Positions 8,894-17,766 of a DNA stretch of 56,714 nt are shown piece after piece. The notes beneath the pieces are model-generated. The model did not search any database and had not been told where the DNA came from. It saw only the letters and a program-made list of their open reading frames with translations. A program made the translations under genes and the position numbers. Numbering within the stretch: the stretch's first letter is position 1; every line of letters begins with the position of its first letter. The DNA lies in assembly GCF_004799445.1 (NCBI RefSeq), contig NZ_SSNA01000181.1, positions 1 through 56,714 on the forward strand, written 5' to 3'. This DNA is from Bradyrhizobium sp. GTDB lineage: Bacteria; Pseudomonadota; Alphaproteobacteria; Rhizobiales; Xanthobacteraceae.

Positions 8894-9439
8894 TCACGGC
8901 CGCCTGGCAAAATATCGCGCCGCGGCCTCGACGCAGGTCTCGAACACGTCGAGCGCATCGAGGCCGCGCGTTTTGCCGTCGGCCGGAACAAACACCGGGC
9001 ATCCGCCGCTCTGGACCGCTCCGACAATCATGAGATTGTCCGGCAGGTGGAAGCCCTCGATGTCGAGATCGGCATGGTTTGCGCCAAGCTGTCTGCGCAT
9101 CCGGGATTCGAAGTTTTCGGCCGTGTTCGAATAGCCAAAGATCGGCTTGCCCTTTCCGAGAAACCAGCCGACCTCGATCAACGTGCCGGCATCGGCGGAT
9201 GCGCCTGCGAACGGCGTCAGGTTGGCAATGATGAGGTCGCTTCGCTCCATCATCGCGACGTCTTTTTGATAGATTGCCTGCCAGACCTCCAGCTCCGTGG
9301 CGGCTGTCCCGGCATCTTCGTTGAGCGGCGGCAAACCGCGCAAACCGAATCGCCGGCATATCTCCACCTTCGTTGCGGCGTGCGCGACCGCATTGGGAAG
9401 AAACACGTCGGGCCCCGCCAGATAGGCTGTTGCTGTCAT
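8894..9439 (-). CDS. Nucleoside 2-deoxyribosyltransferase-like protein
   Basis: A 181-residue cytoplasmic protein. It opens with TATAYLAGPDVFLPNA, the usual first strand and loop of nucleoside 2-deoxyribosyltransferases, and has a DLIIANLTPF segment followed by GASADAGTLIEVGWFLGKGKPIFGY. In that family the conserved Glu of the GT-IEVG motif (here in LIEVG) is the nucleophile that attacks the deoxyribose C1. The fold also occurs in related N-glycosidases such as nucleotide hydrolases, so base exchange versus hydrolysis cannot be decided here. I use the ATG at 9439, which follows GGTGAG, over the GTG at 9454. It stands alone, with about 200 bases to each neighbour. Confidence 0.8.
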   Translation of the reverse strand: MTATAYLAGPDVFLPNAVAHAATKVEICRRFGLRGLPPLNEDAGTAATELEVWQAIYQKDVAMMERSDLIIANLTPFAGASADAGTLIEVGWFLGKGKPIFGYSNTAENFESRMRRQLGANHADLDIEGFHLPDNLMIVGAVQSGGCPVFVPADGKTRGLDALDVFETCVEAAARYFARRP

Positions 9440-9635
9440 GACCAGTCTCACCACTTCGGATCGGAACGGGCCAGCATAAGCGAAAATCCGGCGGTTCGGC
9501 AGCAGAACTGCGCCGCCGGCGGACGCGCAGATATTGCGCGTCGGTCAGCTCATCCAGCAGCTCCTTCAGGAAAAACCGGTGGTCAGTACCTAGCCGGCAT
9601 GCCGCACCAGCACGCGCATTATCATCCCTAAAACC

Positions 9636-10688
9636 CTATTGTTCGAAGATCTCGTTGACCGAAACCACCGACAACGTGCCGCCACCGCCGGCATTGTTGA
9701 CTCCCGATACGGCGTAGATGGTCTTGTCGACCAACGCTGCCGCAAAGCCATGTCGGGGCGTGATCATGCGCGCCGCGCGCGACCACGAATTGGTCTCGGG
9801 ATCATAGACTTCGTGCGCACGAAATACGCCGCCGAAATCATCGATCCAACCTTCACCGCCGAGAACGTGGATCTTGCCGCCAACCGCCGCGATGCCGGTT
9901 CCTGACCGCGCAGTCGGCATCGGCGCCCGCGTAGCCCAGCTGTTGGTTGCGATGTCGTAGGCCTCATTCATCCAGACGTTGGATGACCACCCACCGGAAA
10001 AGCAGGAGCCGACGCGCCCGCCGATCGCGTAGATCTTGCCGTCCGCATAAGCGACGCTGTGGTGATTGCGTGGGGTCGGCATCGGCGCCAGACTCGACCA
10101 GGTATTGGTATCGGTGTCCAACACCTCCATGGTGCCGAGCAATTCAACATCTCCGCCAGGGGTAAGACCGTTCGGCAGCTGCTTGCCCTGCGGAATGGTT
10201 CCACCTCCGATCACGTAGATTTTCTTGCCGACCGCAACTGCGGCAAGCGCGCCACGCGCTGTCGGCATATTCGGGAGTGCCGACCAGGTTTGCGTCTCGG
10301 TATCGAAGGCCCACGCCTTGTTTTCCGGGTACCAGCCGCCCTTGCCGCTGTCCGGCAGCCGAAATCCGCCAATGACATAAAACTTGTGACCGATGCTCAC
10401 GGCTGCACCGTGGTGGACCGGGACAGGATTTGCAGGCAGTTGCGTCCAATCGTTCTTGCCGGGGTCGTACTTGTAGAAAATACCCTGCGGTTTGTTTAGC
10501 GGATCCTGTCCGCCGTAGACGAATATCTGCCCGTCGATGGAAGCGCCGAGTACTTCGTTGGCTCCTTGTGGGATTGGCGCGCCGAGCCGCCATTTACCCT
10601 GAGCCTGGGCGACAGTCGCAGCACCGGTAAATATTACAGCGAGCAGGATAGCAAAAGCTGTTGCACGGCACATAGATCGTTTGATCAC
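9636..10688 (-). CDS. Exported Kelch-repeat protein
   Basis: A 350-residue protein with a signal peptide (hydrophobic stretch then VAQAQG) and a series of about six Kelch blades. Each blade has the paired-glycine strand, seen as IFVYGGQDP, FYVIGGFRL, IYVIGGGTI, IYAIGGRVG, IHVLGGEGW and IYAVSGVNN, and most are followed by W-S-LAPMPTPR-type loops. The repeats should close into one beta-propeller in the periplasm or outside. Kelch proteins are mostly binding scaffolds; an N-acetylneuraminate epimerase-like or oxidase-like function exists in some, but no such active site is evident. I chose the GTG at 10688 because an AGGGGG motif lies eight bases before it. It follows the SMP-30 gene on the same strand after 237 bases. 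Confidence 0.8.
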   Translation of the reverse strand: MIKRSMCRATAFAILLAVIFTGAATVAQAQGKWRLGAPIPQGANEVLGASIDGQIFVYGGQDPLNKPQGIFYKYDPGKNDWTQLPANPVPVHHGAAVSIGHKFYVIGGFRLPDSGKGGWYPENKAWAFDTETQTWSALPNMPTARGALAAVAVGKKIYVIGGGTIPQGKQLPNGLTPGGDVELLGTMEVLDTDTNTWSSLAPMPTPRNHHSVAYADGKIYAIGGRVGSCFSGGWSSNVWMNEAYDIATNSWATRAPMPTARSGTGIAAVGGKIHVLGGEGWIDDFGGVFRAHEVYDPETNSWSRAARMITPRHGFAAALVDKTIYAVSGVNNAGGGGTLSVVSVNEIFEQ

Positions 10689-10925
10689 GGTCGCCCCCCT
10701 ATTTCGCCCGCAATTCACCAGATGGCTCCCAATCCGGGTTACGGTGATTTTGTAAAATTGCGATTTTATTGCCGGAGCCGCGGTAATTTAGGCAGATTCA
10801 CGGGATCGGCGCCAGCGCTAAAGATCGTGAGGTGCGAAAAGTGCCGATAGCGGTAGCGGCCCGTTAGAGAACCTCGTCGGCAGTAGCGAGCCGCGTCGGC
10901 GCGAGATAGGCTGGTTCTTCCGTGC

Positions 10926-11846
10926 CTATAGATGTGAAAACATAGGCTTGCCTGGCACATCCATTTCCGCCTTGAGGATCGAGCCACTGCCGGACTCGGT
11001 GATGAACAGAGTCTTGTTGTCCGTGCCGCCGAAAGCCATGTTCGTGGTGTGGGGCTCGGCGCAGCTTCGAATGCGATAGACCGGCTCTCCCAACGCGTCG
11101 ACCACCCATACGGCGCCCATGCCGACATGTGCAATGAACAACCTGCCGTCTGCGTCGAGTGCGAGACCGTCCGGTCCGCCCCAGCCGCCGGAAAGCTGAA
11201 TATAGATGCCGACCTTGGCGACCCCGCCGTCGGGGCTGAGCGGCACACGCCAGACGCAGTTGCCGCGTGTGACGGCAAGAAAGATCATGTTCTCGGCGAG
11301 ATTCATCACGAGACCATTCGGGCTCGGTACGTTGTCGAGCAGACAATCGAGTTGCCCGCGTGCGGTCAGGCGGAACAGCCGGCCTGTCGGGTCGTGCAGG
11401 CCGGTGAGGCCCTGGTCGGTGAAATAAAGATCGCCATTGGCGGCGAAGAAGAGGTCGTTGCACCCTTTAAAGGGCGAAAGGCTTGCACGAACGAGATACG
11501 GCCTGACCTTGCCGTTCACCGGATCCATTTCCATGATGCCGTTCTTGTAGTCGGCGATGAAGATCCGGCCGTCCCGGTGGAATTTCAGTCCGTTCGGCCA
11601 GCCGTCGTACTCGGCGGCGACATGAAAATCGCCGTCCTGCGTGATTCTATAGATGCGGCCGTTGGGAAGATCCACGCACCACAGATTGCCGCCGCGGTCG
11701 AAAGACGGCCCTTCGAGCAGGGAGCGGGTGGGGCCGCCTTTCGGCTGGTAGCGTGCCCAGTCGTTGTTCGGATCGGCCTTGCGAAATTCATTCGGCAAAG
11801 TTGCGAAAACGCTGGTTGCGAGGTCCCTGGGCGGATGGAAGAACAA
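10926..11846 (-). CDS. SMP-30/gluconolactonase-family enzyme
   Basis: A 306-residue cytoplasmic beta-propeller of the SMP-30/gluconolactonase/LRE group. Typical segments are LLEGPSFDRGGNLWCVDLPNGRIYRI near the N terminus (the Glu is the expected metal ligand), GLKFHRDGRIFIADYKNGIMEMD, and the SPNGLVMNL segment whose Asn is usually a metal ligand. GGPDGLALDADGRLFIAHVG carries the expected catalytic Asp. Members hydrolyse sugar lactones or act on related esters. The start is a TTG at 11846 with AAAGGA upstream. The stop of the preceding MFS gene is only 14 bases away, so it is the last member of a four-gene operon and its substrate is probably what the transporters bring in. Confidence 0.8.
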   Translation of the reverse strand: MFFHPPRDLATSVFATLPNEFRKADPNNDWARYQPKGGPTRSLLEGPSFDRGGNLWCVDLPNGRIYRITQDGDFHVAAEYDGWPNGLKFHRDGRIFIADYKNGIMEMDPVNGKVRPYLVRASLSPFKGCNDLFFAANGDLYFTDQGLTGLHDPTGRLFRLTARGQLDCLLDNVPSPNGLVMNLAENMIFLAVTRGNCVWRVPLSPDGGVAKVGIYIQLSGGWGGPDGLALDADGRLFIAHVGMGAVWVVDALGEPVYRIRSCAEPHTTNMAFGGTDNKTLFITESGSGSILKAEMDVPGKPMFSHL

Positions 11847-11860
11847 GGGTCGGTCCTTTC

Positions 11861-13153
11861 TCAGGCAACGCTGGTGGCCATCGCGGCCGTTCCGTCGACC
11901 GGTCCAATCGGCGTACGCGCCAGCAGGAACACGGCCAGTGCGCCGAGCACAAGCAGCGTGCCCGCGACGACGAAGGCCATGTTGAAGCTGCCGGTCGCCT
12001 GCACGACATAGCCGGTGACGATCGGGGCCGATATCCCGAAGGTGTTTCCGCCAAGGATGAGCAATCCGGTCGCCCGTCCCGAGTCTGCCGGGGTTCTCAG
12101 GAGGTCGCCGATCATGGCGATGTTGAGGGCCACAGCCGACGCCACGCCGCCGAGCGCGATGGTGATAAGCACAAGTACGAGATAGACGTTATTAACCAGC
12201 GGCGTTAGCAGGATCACCGAACCGAACAGCATCAGCAGCGCCCCCAGGCGCCTCCGACCGCCGCTACGCGCGCTTTCCTCCGTGAGCAGGCTGTCGCTCA
12301 GCTTGCCAAACAGCACGGTCAGGATCACCGCGCCGATAAAGGGAAGCGACATCAGCGCGCCGCTCTTCAACATCGACATGCCACGTTCGGTCTGAAGATA
12401 ATTGGGCAGCCAGGTCAGAAAGAAATACTGGGTGTAGACCGCGCAGCCCTGCGCCAACATCAGACCCAGCATGGAAGTTGATCCGAGCAGGCCGCGCAAG
12501 CCGATCGAGGTGCCATCGGTCGCCGCACCCTTTGCACCGCCGTCGCGTTCCCGCAATATGAACGACCGCTCCTCGTTGCTGAGCCAGTTCACCTCTTCGG
12601 GTTTTCGGAACCAGATCATCCAGGCCAGCAGCCAGACGAAGCCGACGGCCGCGCAGACAAGGAAGGTCGCGCGCCAGCCGGCAGCGCCGACCAACCAGGC
12701 CAAAACCAGACCGCCGATCGCCGGGCCGAAATAGGCACCGCTGTTGAAGAAGGCCGCAAACAGCGCCCGCTCCTTGAGCGGAATCCATTCACGGATGACG
12801 CGGCCCGAGGCCGGATAGGTCGTCGACTCGCCGATGCCCATCACCACCCGGGTCGCGATGAGCATGCCAAAGCCGGTCGCCAATCCGGTCAGGGCAGTCG
12901 CGATCGACCAGATGCCAATTCCTGCCGCGTTGACCCGCCTTGCTCCGAATTTGTCGACGATCATGCCCATCGGCACCAGGCAGACGACGTAGAGCCAGAG
13001 AAAGGAGGAGAAGAGATAGCCGAGTTCAACCTTGGTGATGCCGAACTCTTCGGCAATCGGCGTGCTGGAGACGGACAGCACGATCCGATCGACATAATTG
13101 ATCGTCGCCAACAAGAACATGAAAAGGTAGACCCAGTATCGACGATGTTTCAC
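11861..13153 (-). CDS. MFS transporter, anion:cation symporter type
   Basis: A 430-residue, 12-helix major facilitator protein. The first helix region MFLLATINYVDRIVLSVSSTPIAEEFGI is characteristic of the ACS family, which moves organic anions such as hexuronates, glucarate, tartrate or phthalate with protons. The loop 2-3 motif appears as GMIVDKFGARRVN. I begin at the GTG at 13153, behind GGGGGAAAAC; the longer frame to 13261 adds a polar, non-homologous leader that would run over the end of the HD gene. It is related to the MFS gene at 13909-15174 and lies in the same operon, but the two are clearly different sequences. Confidence 0.85.
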   Translation of the reverse strand: MKHRRYWVYLFMFLLATINYVDRIVLSVSSTPIAEEFGITKVELGYLFSSFLWLYVVCLVPMGMIVDKFGARRVNAAGIGIWSIATALTGLATGFGMLIATRVVMGIGESTTYPASGRVIREWIPLKERALFAAFFNSGAYFGPAIGGLVLAWLVGAAGWRATFLVCAAVGFVWLLAWMIWFRKPEEVNWLSNEERSFILRERDGGAKGAATDGTSIGLRGLLGSTSMLGLMLAQGCAVYTQYFFLTWLPNYLQTERGMSMLKSGALMSLPFIGAVILTVLFGKLSDSLLTEESARSGGRRRLGALLMLFGSVILLTPLVNNVYLVLVLITIALGGVASAVALNIAMIGDLLRTPADSGRATGLLILGGNTFGISAPIVTGYVVQATGSFNMAFVVAGTLLVLGALAVFLLARTPIGPVDGTAAMATSVA

Positions 13154-13208
13154 GTTTTCCCCCTGTCCGCACTCTGCCGATCGATGGCTTGCTCCACCAT
13201 CTGTTTGC

Positions 13209-13886
13209 TCAAGTGTTGTTGCGCTGCTCGCGGGCACGCAGGTTACCCGACAGAGCGCCAATGCTTTCCGGCGTGATCAGGCCAAGGGCACCGGCGACAT
13301 GCCACCAGCCATGATCGGCCTGACGGATGATCATGCACTCGGCGCTGACGCCCATATACTGGCCCTCGAACGAGTGGCCGACCGCGATGTGCGCCACTTC
13401 CTCCGGCAAGCCGACCGTCAGGCAAACATGCATGCCGAACACCGAATGACGAAAGGTCGGAGCGCCGCTGTCGGCCGGAGCAGCCTGCCACCGGTTTCGA
13501 TTGCCAGGATCAAACTCGTAGGGCTTCCCGACGTCATGACATACCGCCCCGGCGATCAGGATGTCCCAGTCGACTGCGACCGACGGATAGGATTGCGCGA
13601 ACTCCTCAGCGATCAGCCTGCTCAGACGCACCACACCGCGCACGTGATCGGCCTGCGTTCCCCGGCGCAGCGCCGGCGCGCCCGGATTGCCTTCCGGAGG
13701 AAGGTCCGTGATCCGCAGGAAGTCGGAGCAGCATAGCGCATAACTCCAGGCCTCGACGGCGCGCGCCCTGAGGACTTCATTCGGAATCAGAGCGATCTCG
13801 GGAAAGTCCTCTGCGACACTTGCCCGCGTTTCGTCGGTAATCGGGCGGCGTAGCCCGGCGTAGTGGTGTTTCATCTTTTTCACCAT
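13209..13886 (-). CDS. HD-domain metal-dependent hydrolase or oxygenase
   Basis: A 225-residue cytoplasmic protein with an HD domain. H81 (in QADHVRG), H117-D118 (CHDVGK), H147, H153, H166 and H171 are plausible metal ligands, the last ones in TFRHSVFGMHV and VAHIAVGHSFEG. HD proteins are mostly phosphohydrolases, but a minority are di-iron oxygenases (MIOX, PhnZ), and the high histidine content leaves that possibility open. It is encoded 22 bases after one MFS gene and 55 bases before another, so it shares their transcript and probably acts on a transported metabolite rather than on nucleotides. The ATG at 13886 follows AGGCGGATC. The specific reaction is unknown. Confidence 0.7.
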   Translation of the reverse strand: MVKKMKHHYAGLRRPITDETRASVAEDFPEIALIPNEVLRARAVEAWSYALCCSDFLRITDLPPEGNPGAPALRRGTQADHVRGVVRLSRLIAEEFAQSYPSVAVDWDILIAGAVCHDVGKPYEFDPGNRNRWQAAPADSGAPTFRHSVFGMHVCLTVGLPEEVAHIAVGHSFEGQYMGVSAECMIIRQADHGWWHVAGALGLITPESIGALSGNLRAREQRNNT

Positions 13887-13908
13887 GATCCGCCTGTGCC
13901 CGGGGCCT

Positions 13909-15174
13909 TTACGCGTATTGCGGCTTGATCGGCCGACGAGTCAGTCCCAGCGTGGCAAGACTGCCGCAGAACAGCAGTACGGCGGCGATACGAAATGCCC
14001 ACGTGTAGCCGCCGGTACCGGAGACCACATAACCGGTAATGATTGGCGCGATGAGGCCGAACAGATTGCCGCCGAAAGCAGTGATCGCGACAACGCGCGA
14101 GACATCGCGCGGATTGCGCAACAGGTCACTCGCGAGCGTGAAGTTCAATCCTGCGCCAGTCGTGGAGCCGGTCAGTACCAGCGTCAGCACGAGCAGCAAC
14201 TGCCAGAGATTGCCGACCAGCGGCGCCAGCAATATCAGCATCGCCAGCATGGCCATTGCCGCGACGAAATTGCGCCGGCGGCCCGCCTGGATATCCGCCG
14301 ACGACAGCATGCGATCGCTCGCGCGCGCAATCAGCACACCGAGAACGATCGTGATGAAATATGGGACCGCGGTGAGATATCCCGTGTTCATGGTCGAGAG
14401 TTCACGCGTGGACTGGAGATAAGTGGGAAGCCAGGTGAGGAAGAGATAGGCCGTGTATACGAGGCACGCCTGCGTCAGAACCAGCCCCCACACGCTTCGC
14501 TGGCCGAGCAGATAGCCCAGCGAGGACGGCTGCGGCCCCTGTGCGGTGCTCGCTCCCATGCCGTCGCGCTCCGCGAGAATTTTCGCCAGCTCCGGCTTCG
14601 ACAGCCACTTGGATTGTTCGGGCGGGCTGTACCAAATCAGCCAGGCGACCAGCCAAACGAAGCCAAGAATCCCGAGCACGACAAAAGCAGCGCGCCAACC
14701 AAACGAATTCACCAGCGCCGCAGTGAGAACCGCCCCGAGCGCCGGCCCAGCGGAAGAGCCGCCATTGAACAACGTCGTCACGAAACCGCGCTCGCGCTCC
14801 GGAAACCAGTCCCGGATCACGCGACCGCAGGCCGGATAGGTCGTGGCTTCGCTCGCCCCCATGACAAGCCTGGCAAGAAGGATCGTGACAAATCCGCCGG
14901 TGGCTGCCGTAAGGGCGGTCGCGGTGGACCAGATCGCAATGCCGCCGCCGACCATGTTCCTGGCGCCAATTCGCTCGACCGAAAGCCCCAGCGGAATAAG
15001 GCAAACCACGTAGGTCCACAAAAAGCCGGAGAACAAATAGCCCATCTCGACCGGTGTGAACCCATACTCGGCGACGATAGGCTTGGCTGCGACCGACAAG
15101 GCGATGCGGTCGATATAGTTGATGATGACGACCGCAAAGATCAGCAGAGCGATCCATCCCCGGCGATAGGTCAC
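13909..15174 (-). CDS. MFS transporter, anion:cation symporter type
   Basis: A 421-residue 12-helix MFS protein and the first gene of the operon that ends with the SMP-30 enzyme. The N-terminal helix IINYIDRIALSVAAKPIVAEYGFTP carries the ACS family signature, and GLSVERIGARNMV replaces the usual loop 2-3 motif. The start is the GTG at 15174, supported by GGGGGGACGAC; the longer frame up to 15270 would run through the promoter region shared with the divergent LysR gene. The substrate is probably an organic acid, controlled by that regulator. Having two ACS carriers in one operon suggests either two related substrates or import and export of substrate and product. Confidence 0.85.
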   Translation of the reverse strand: MTYRRGWIALLIFAVVIINYIDRIALSVAAKPIVAEYGFTPVEMGYLFSGFLWTYVVCLIPLGLSVERIGARNMVGGGIAIWSTATALTAATGGFVTILLARLVMGASEATTYPACGRVIRDWFPERERGFVTTLFNGGSSAGPALGAVLTAALVNSFGWRAAFVVLGILGFVWLVAWLIWYSPPEQSKWLSKPELAKILAERDGMGASTAQGPQPSSLGYLLGQRSVWGLVLTQACLVYTAYLFLTWLPTYLQSTRELSTMNTGYLTAVPYFITIVLGVLIARASDRMLSSADIQAGRRRNFVAAMAMLAMLILLAPLVGNLWQLLLVLTLVLTGSTTGAGLNFTLASDLLRNPRDVSRVVAITAFGGNLFGLIAPIITGYVVSGTGGYTWAFRIAAVLLFCGSLATLGLTRRPIKPQYA

Positions 15175-15249
15175 GTCGTCCCCCCGTTTGGCTGCCGCAC
15201 CGGCTTGGGCCGGGTTTTTTCTGTATGCGAGCCGGCTGCGAGCTAATAT

Positions 15250-15263
15250 GCATAGGCGAATGC
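15250..15263. promoter_or_regulatory. Candidate LysR-type operator
   Basis: GCAT and ATGC flank six bases in the 131-base divergent gap between the MFS gene start at 15174 and the LysR gene start at 15306. Position and spacing suit a LysR-type recognition site, but the arms are short, so this is a candidate only. Confidence 0.3.
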
Positions 15264-15305
15264 TGTCCAATTAAATGACTTGACCTTGTTTGATAGGATT
15301 TTCCA

Positions 15306-16211
15306 ATGAATCACGTCAGCATCGCACAGCTGGAAGCGTTTTACTGGGTAGCTGAACTCGGCTCCGTTCATCGCGCCGCGGCCCAACTGAATGTCACGCA
15401 GCCAACATTGTCGCTCAGGTTGCGGAAGCTGGAAGCTGAACTCGCCATGCCGGTCCTGGAGCGGCACGGCCGGGGTGTGCGCGTGACGCGTGCCGGTCAT
15501 TTATTCCTGCCCAAGGTGAAGCTGGTGCTCGACGCCTATGGGCATCTTCGCAAGGCCGCGTCGCCGACCTCGATCAACGGGCGTTTTCGCATCGGCCTTG
15601 CGGAGGGGTTTGCGGTTGCGTGCTTGCGGCATTTGGCCCTCGCGCTTGCGAAGCGATATCCGCTGCTACGTCCGGAATGGACCGTCACCACCAGTTCGAC
15701 GCTCGAGCAGGAACTGTTGCAGGGCGGTCTCGATTTGGCCGTGCTCGTGGATCCGATCGGCAATCGCGCGCTGCGTCTGATCTCGCTCGGCCCGCAGCCC
15801 AATACGTGGGCAGGGACGCCAGCGGTGTCGAAACGAATAGGAACATCTTCGCGCGCGCTGTCCCGCTTCACGGTCATCACCACGCCGCCGCCGACATCAA
15901 TGCACCGCAATACAGTCGGGTGGTTTGCCTCAGCCGAACAGAAGCCCGGTCCGTTCTGTATCTGCACCAGCGTCAATGCGGCAGCCCAACTCGTCGCCGC
16001 GGGTATCGGCATCGGCATCTTTCCGAAGCGGATGATTGAAGCCTATCGCCCTTCGGGTGCTCTTGCCGCCATCGCCGCGAAGCCGCCGCTGACCGTTGGG
16101 CGCGTGTATCTCGCCGACCACGTAACGGCCGACCCGGATCGGACCGAGGCAGTGCTGCGGGTGTTGGAAAGCGTCACGGCCAATCTCGGCTACTTCGGCG
16201 ACAAACGCTAG
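15306..16211 (+). CDS. LysR-family transcriptional regulator
   Basis: A 301-residue LysR-type regulator. The winged helix-turn-helix is at about 5-62: LEAFYWVAELGSVHRAAAQLNVTQPTLSLRLRKLE, with recognition helix TQPTLSLRLR. The substrate-binding domain follows, opening at about 92 with GRFRIGLAEGFAV. It is transcribed away from the four-gene transporter/HD/SMP-30 operon with 131 bases between, the normal layout for a LysR protein controlling its neighbour in response to the substrate or an intermediate. The effector cannot be read from the sequence. It has no paralogue relationship to CbbR beyond the family level. Confidence 0.85.
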   Translation: MNHVSIAQLEAFYWVAELGSVHRAAAQLNVTQPTLSLRLRKLEAELAMPVLERHGRGVRVTRAGHLFLPKVKLVLDAYGHLRKAASPTSINGRFRIGLAEGFAVACLRHLALALAKRYPLLRPEWTVTTSSTLEQELLQGGLDLAVLVDPIGNRALRLISLGPQPNTWAGTPAVSKRIGTSSRALSRFTVITTPPPTSMHRNTVGWFASAEQKPGPFCICTSVNAAAQLVAAGIGIGIFPKRMIEAYRPSGALAAIAAKPPLTVGRVYLADHVTADPDRTEAVLRVLESVTANLGYFGDKR

Positions 16212-16298
16212 CCGCAAGAGGCGCATCGTCGAATGAGGCCGAATTGTCCCGCCCTTGATCCCGTTGCGGGCCGTGCTCGAGCGGATCCGCGATCGAAC

Positions 16299-17657
16299 TC
16301 AGGTAGCCTCAAGGGTTCTTCGCAGGCGCGCGATCGCGCCGGGCAGGCCGCGCACTTTTATGATCCGGCCGATGCTGTCGTAGTCCTCGGAGAGCACACG
16401 TGCATTCTCATACACGTCGCTGAGCAGCCCCTGCTTTGCGTAGGGCAGCACCAGTTGGTCATCCACCATCGCAGCTTCGAAGAATCCGACAATTGTCTCG
16501 CGCAGCGCGGCGACGTCCTCGGGTGACTTTGCGGAAAGCAGGATCGCGTCGGGATGCTTTTCGCGCAACGCGGCGCGATCAGCCTCGCTCACGCGATCGA
16601 TCTTGTTGAGGATCAGCCGCGAGGGAACGGCGTCGGCGCCGATCTCGCGCAGTACGTTGCGGCTCACCTCGAGCTGCGATTGGTAGGTCGGATCGGAGGC
16701 GTCAACGACGAACAGCAGCAGCGACGCCTCGAGCGCTTCGGCGAGCGTGGATCGGAATGACGCAACCAGATCGTGCGGCAGCTTCTTGATGAACCCGACG
16801 GTGTCCGAGACAAGCACGCGCGGCTTCGCCTCGGGCTGCAGCGTGCGCACCGTGGTATCGAGCGTCGCGAAGAGTTTGTCAGCGACCAGCACCTCGCTGC
16901 CGGTGAGCGCTCGCATCAGCGACGACTTCCCTGCATTGGTGTAGCCGACCAGGGCGACCCGGAGCTGGTCGCGGCGCGCGGCCCGACGCTGGTCGTTGTC
17001 TCGCTGGATGCCCTCCAGCTGTTCCTTCAGCTCTGCGAGACGGTCGCGGATCTTGCGACGATCAAGCTCCAGATCGGACTCGCCCGCGCCGACGCCCTGC
17101 TGCCGCCCGCCGCCCGACGATTCCCGCAAGCGCGGCGAGACGTACTTCAACCGCGCAATCTCAACCTGCAGCTTTGCCTCGCGGCTGTGCGCATGGCGAT
17201 GGAAAATCTCCACGATCACGCCGGTCCGATCGAGGACTTGCGCACCGGTCGCGCGTTCAAGGTTGCGGGCCTGGCTCGGTGAGATGTCATGATCGACGAT
17301 CACGAAATCGGGCTTCGGCTGCGCCGCAGGATCAGGCTCCGTCTGCCTGGCGTCAGGTTTCTTGTCGCCAGCGCCATCAAAGCGTTCACGCGCCTTCGAT
17401 TTCCGGGGTATCGCCATCGATCCGACGATGCCTGTCCCGCCGGTCATCGCCGCGAGTTCCTCAAGCCGCCCTTTGCCGAGCACCGTCCCGCCGCCGATTT
17501 CATCGCGCTTCTGCGATATCGTGGCGACGACCTCGTAGCCGAGCGTGTTCACCAGACGGCCCAGTTCCTCGATGCTCGCGGCATGCGCGATGTCATCGAC
17601 ATCCGGGATCTGGATGCCGACGAGGATCGCGCGCGGAACGGGTGGTTTGGTTTGCAT
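16299..17657 (-). CDS. hflX: HflX-type GTPase
   Basis: A 452-residue ribosome-associated GTPase. The N-terminal HflX domain contains DFVIVDHDISPSQARNLERATG and VLDRTGVIVEIFHRHAHSREAKLQVE, then a Gly-rich linker and GAGESDLELDRR. The G domain has GYTNAGKSS (G1), DTVGF (G3), NKID (G4) and SAKS (G5), all intact. HflX splits or rescues stalled ribosomes, and in some bacteria is a heat-shock factor. A polar insertion of about 30 residues (RERFDGAGDKKPDARQTEPD region) sits inside the N-terminal domain. It is not next to hfq, where the usual alphaproteobacterial hflX lies, so it may be a second copy. I prefer the ATG at 17657; a start at 17705 is possible. Confidence 0.85.
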   Translation of the reverse strand: MQTKPPVPRAILVGIQIPDVDDIAHAASIEELGRLVNTLGYEVVATISQKRDEIGGGTVLGKGRLEELAAMTGGTGIVGSMAIPRKSKARERFDGAGDKKPDARQTEPDPAAQPKPDFVIVDHDISPSQARNLERATGAQVLDRTGVIVEIFHRHAHSREAKLQVEIARLKYVSPRLRESSGGGRQQGVGAGESDLELDRRKIRDRLAELKEQLEGIQRDNDQRRAARRDQLRVALVGYTNAGKSSLMRALTGSEVLVADKLFATLDTTVRTLQPEAKPRVLVSDTVGFIKKLPHDLVASFRSTLAEALEASLLLFVVDASDPTYQSQLEVSRNVLREIGADAVPSRLILNKIDRVSEADRAALREKHPDAILLSAKSPEDVAALRETIVGFFEAAMVDDQLVLPYAKQGLLSDVYENARVLSEDYDSIGRIIKVRGLPGAIARLRRTLEAT

Positions 17658-17718
17658 GATACGGCCCTTGCCGGCTCCTTCTGGTGTCTGGCTTATGCCT
17701 AACACGTTTTCGCGGGTA

Positions 17719-17743
17719 GCACGGGCGGCTAGGCCGCCCGTGC
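17719..17743. repeat. Perfect 11-bp hairpin between two minus-strand genes
   Basis: GCACGGGCGGC and its exact reverse complement are separated by only three bases (TAG). There is no T-run on either side, so it is not a classical terminator. It lies between the end of the gene at 17767 and the HflX start at 17657 and would form a very stable RNA hairpin in a joint transcript. Confidence 0.8.
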
Positions 17744-17766
17744 ACCGGCAGCAGGAAGATCGCAGC

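Noticed and set aside
13885..15246. A 453-codon plus-strand frame opposite the first ACS transporter
   Set aside because: Composition is Arg/Gln/Asp-rich with no recognisable fold, and it mirrors the transporter gene whose motifs and ribosome site are clear.
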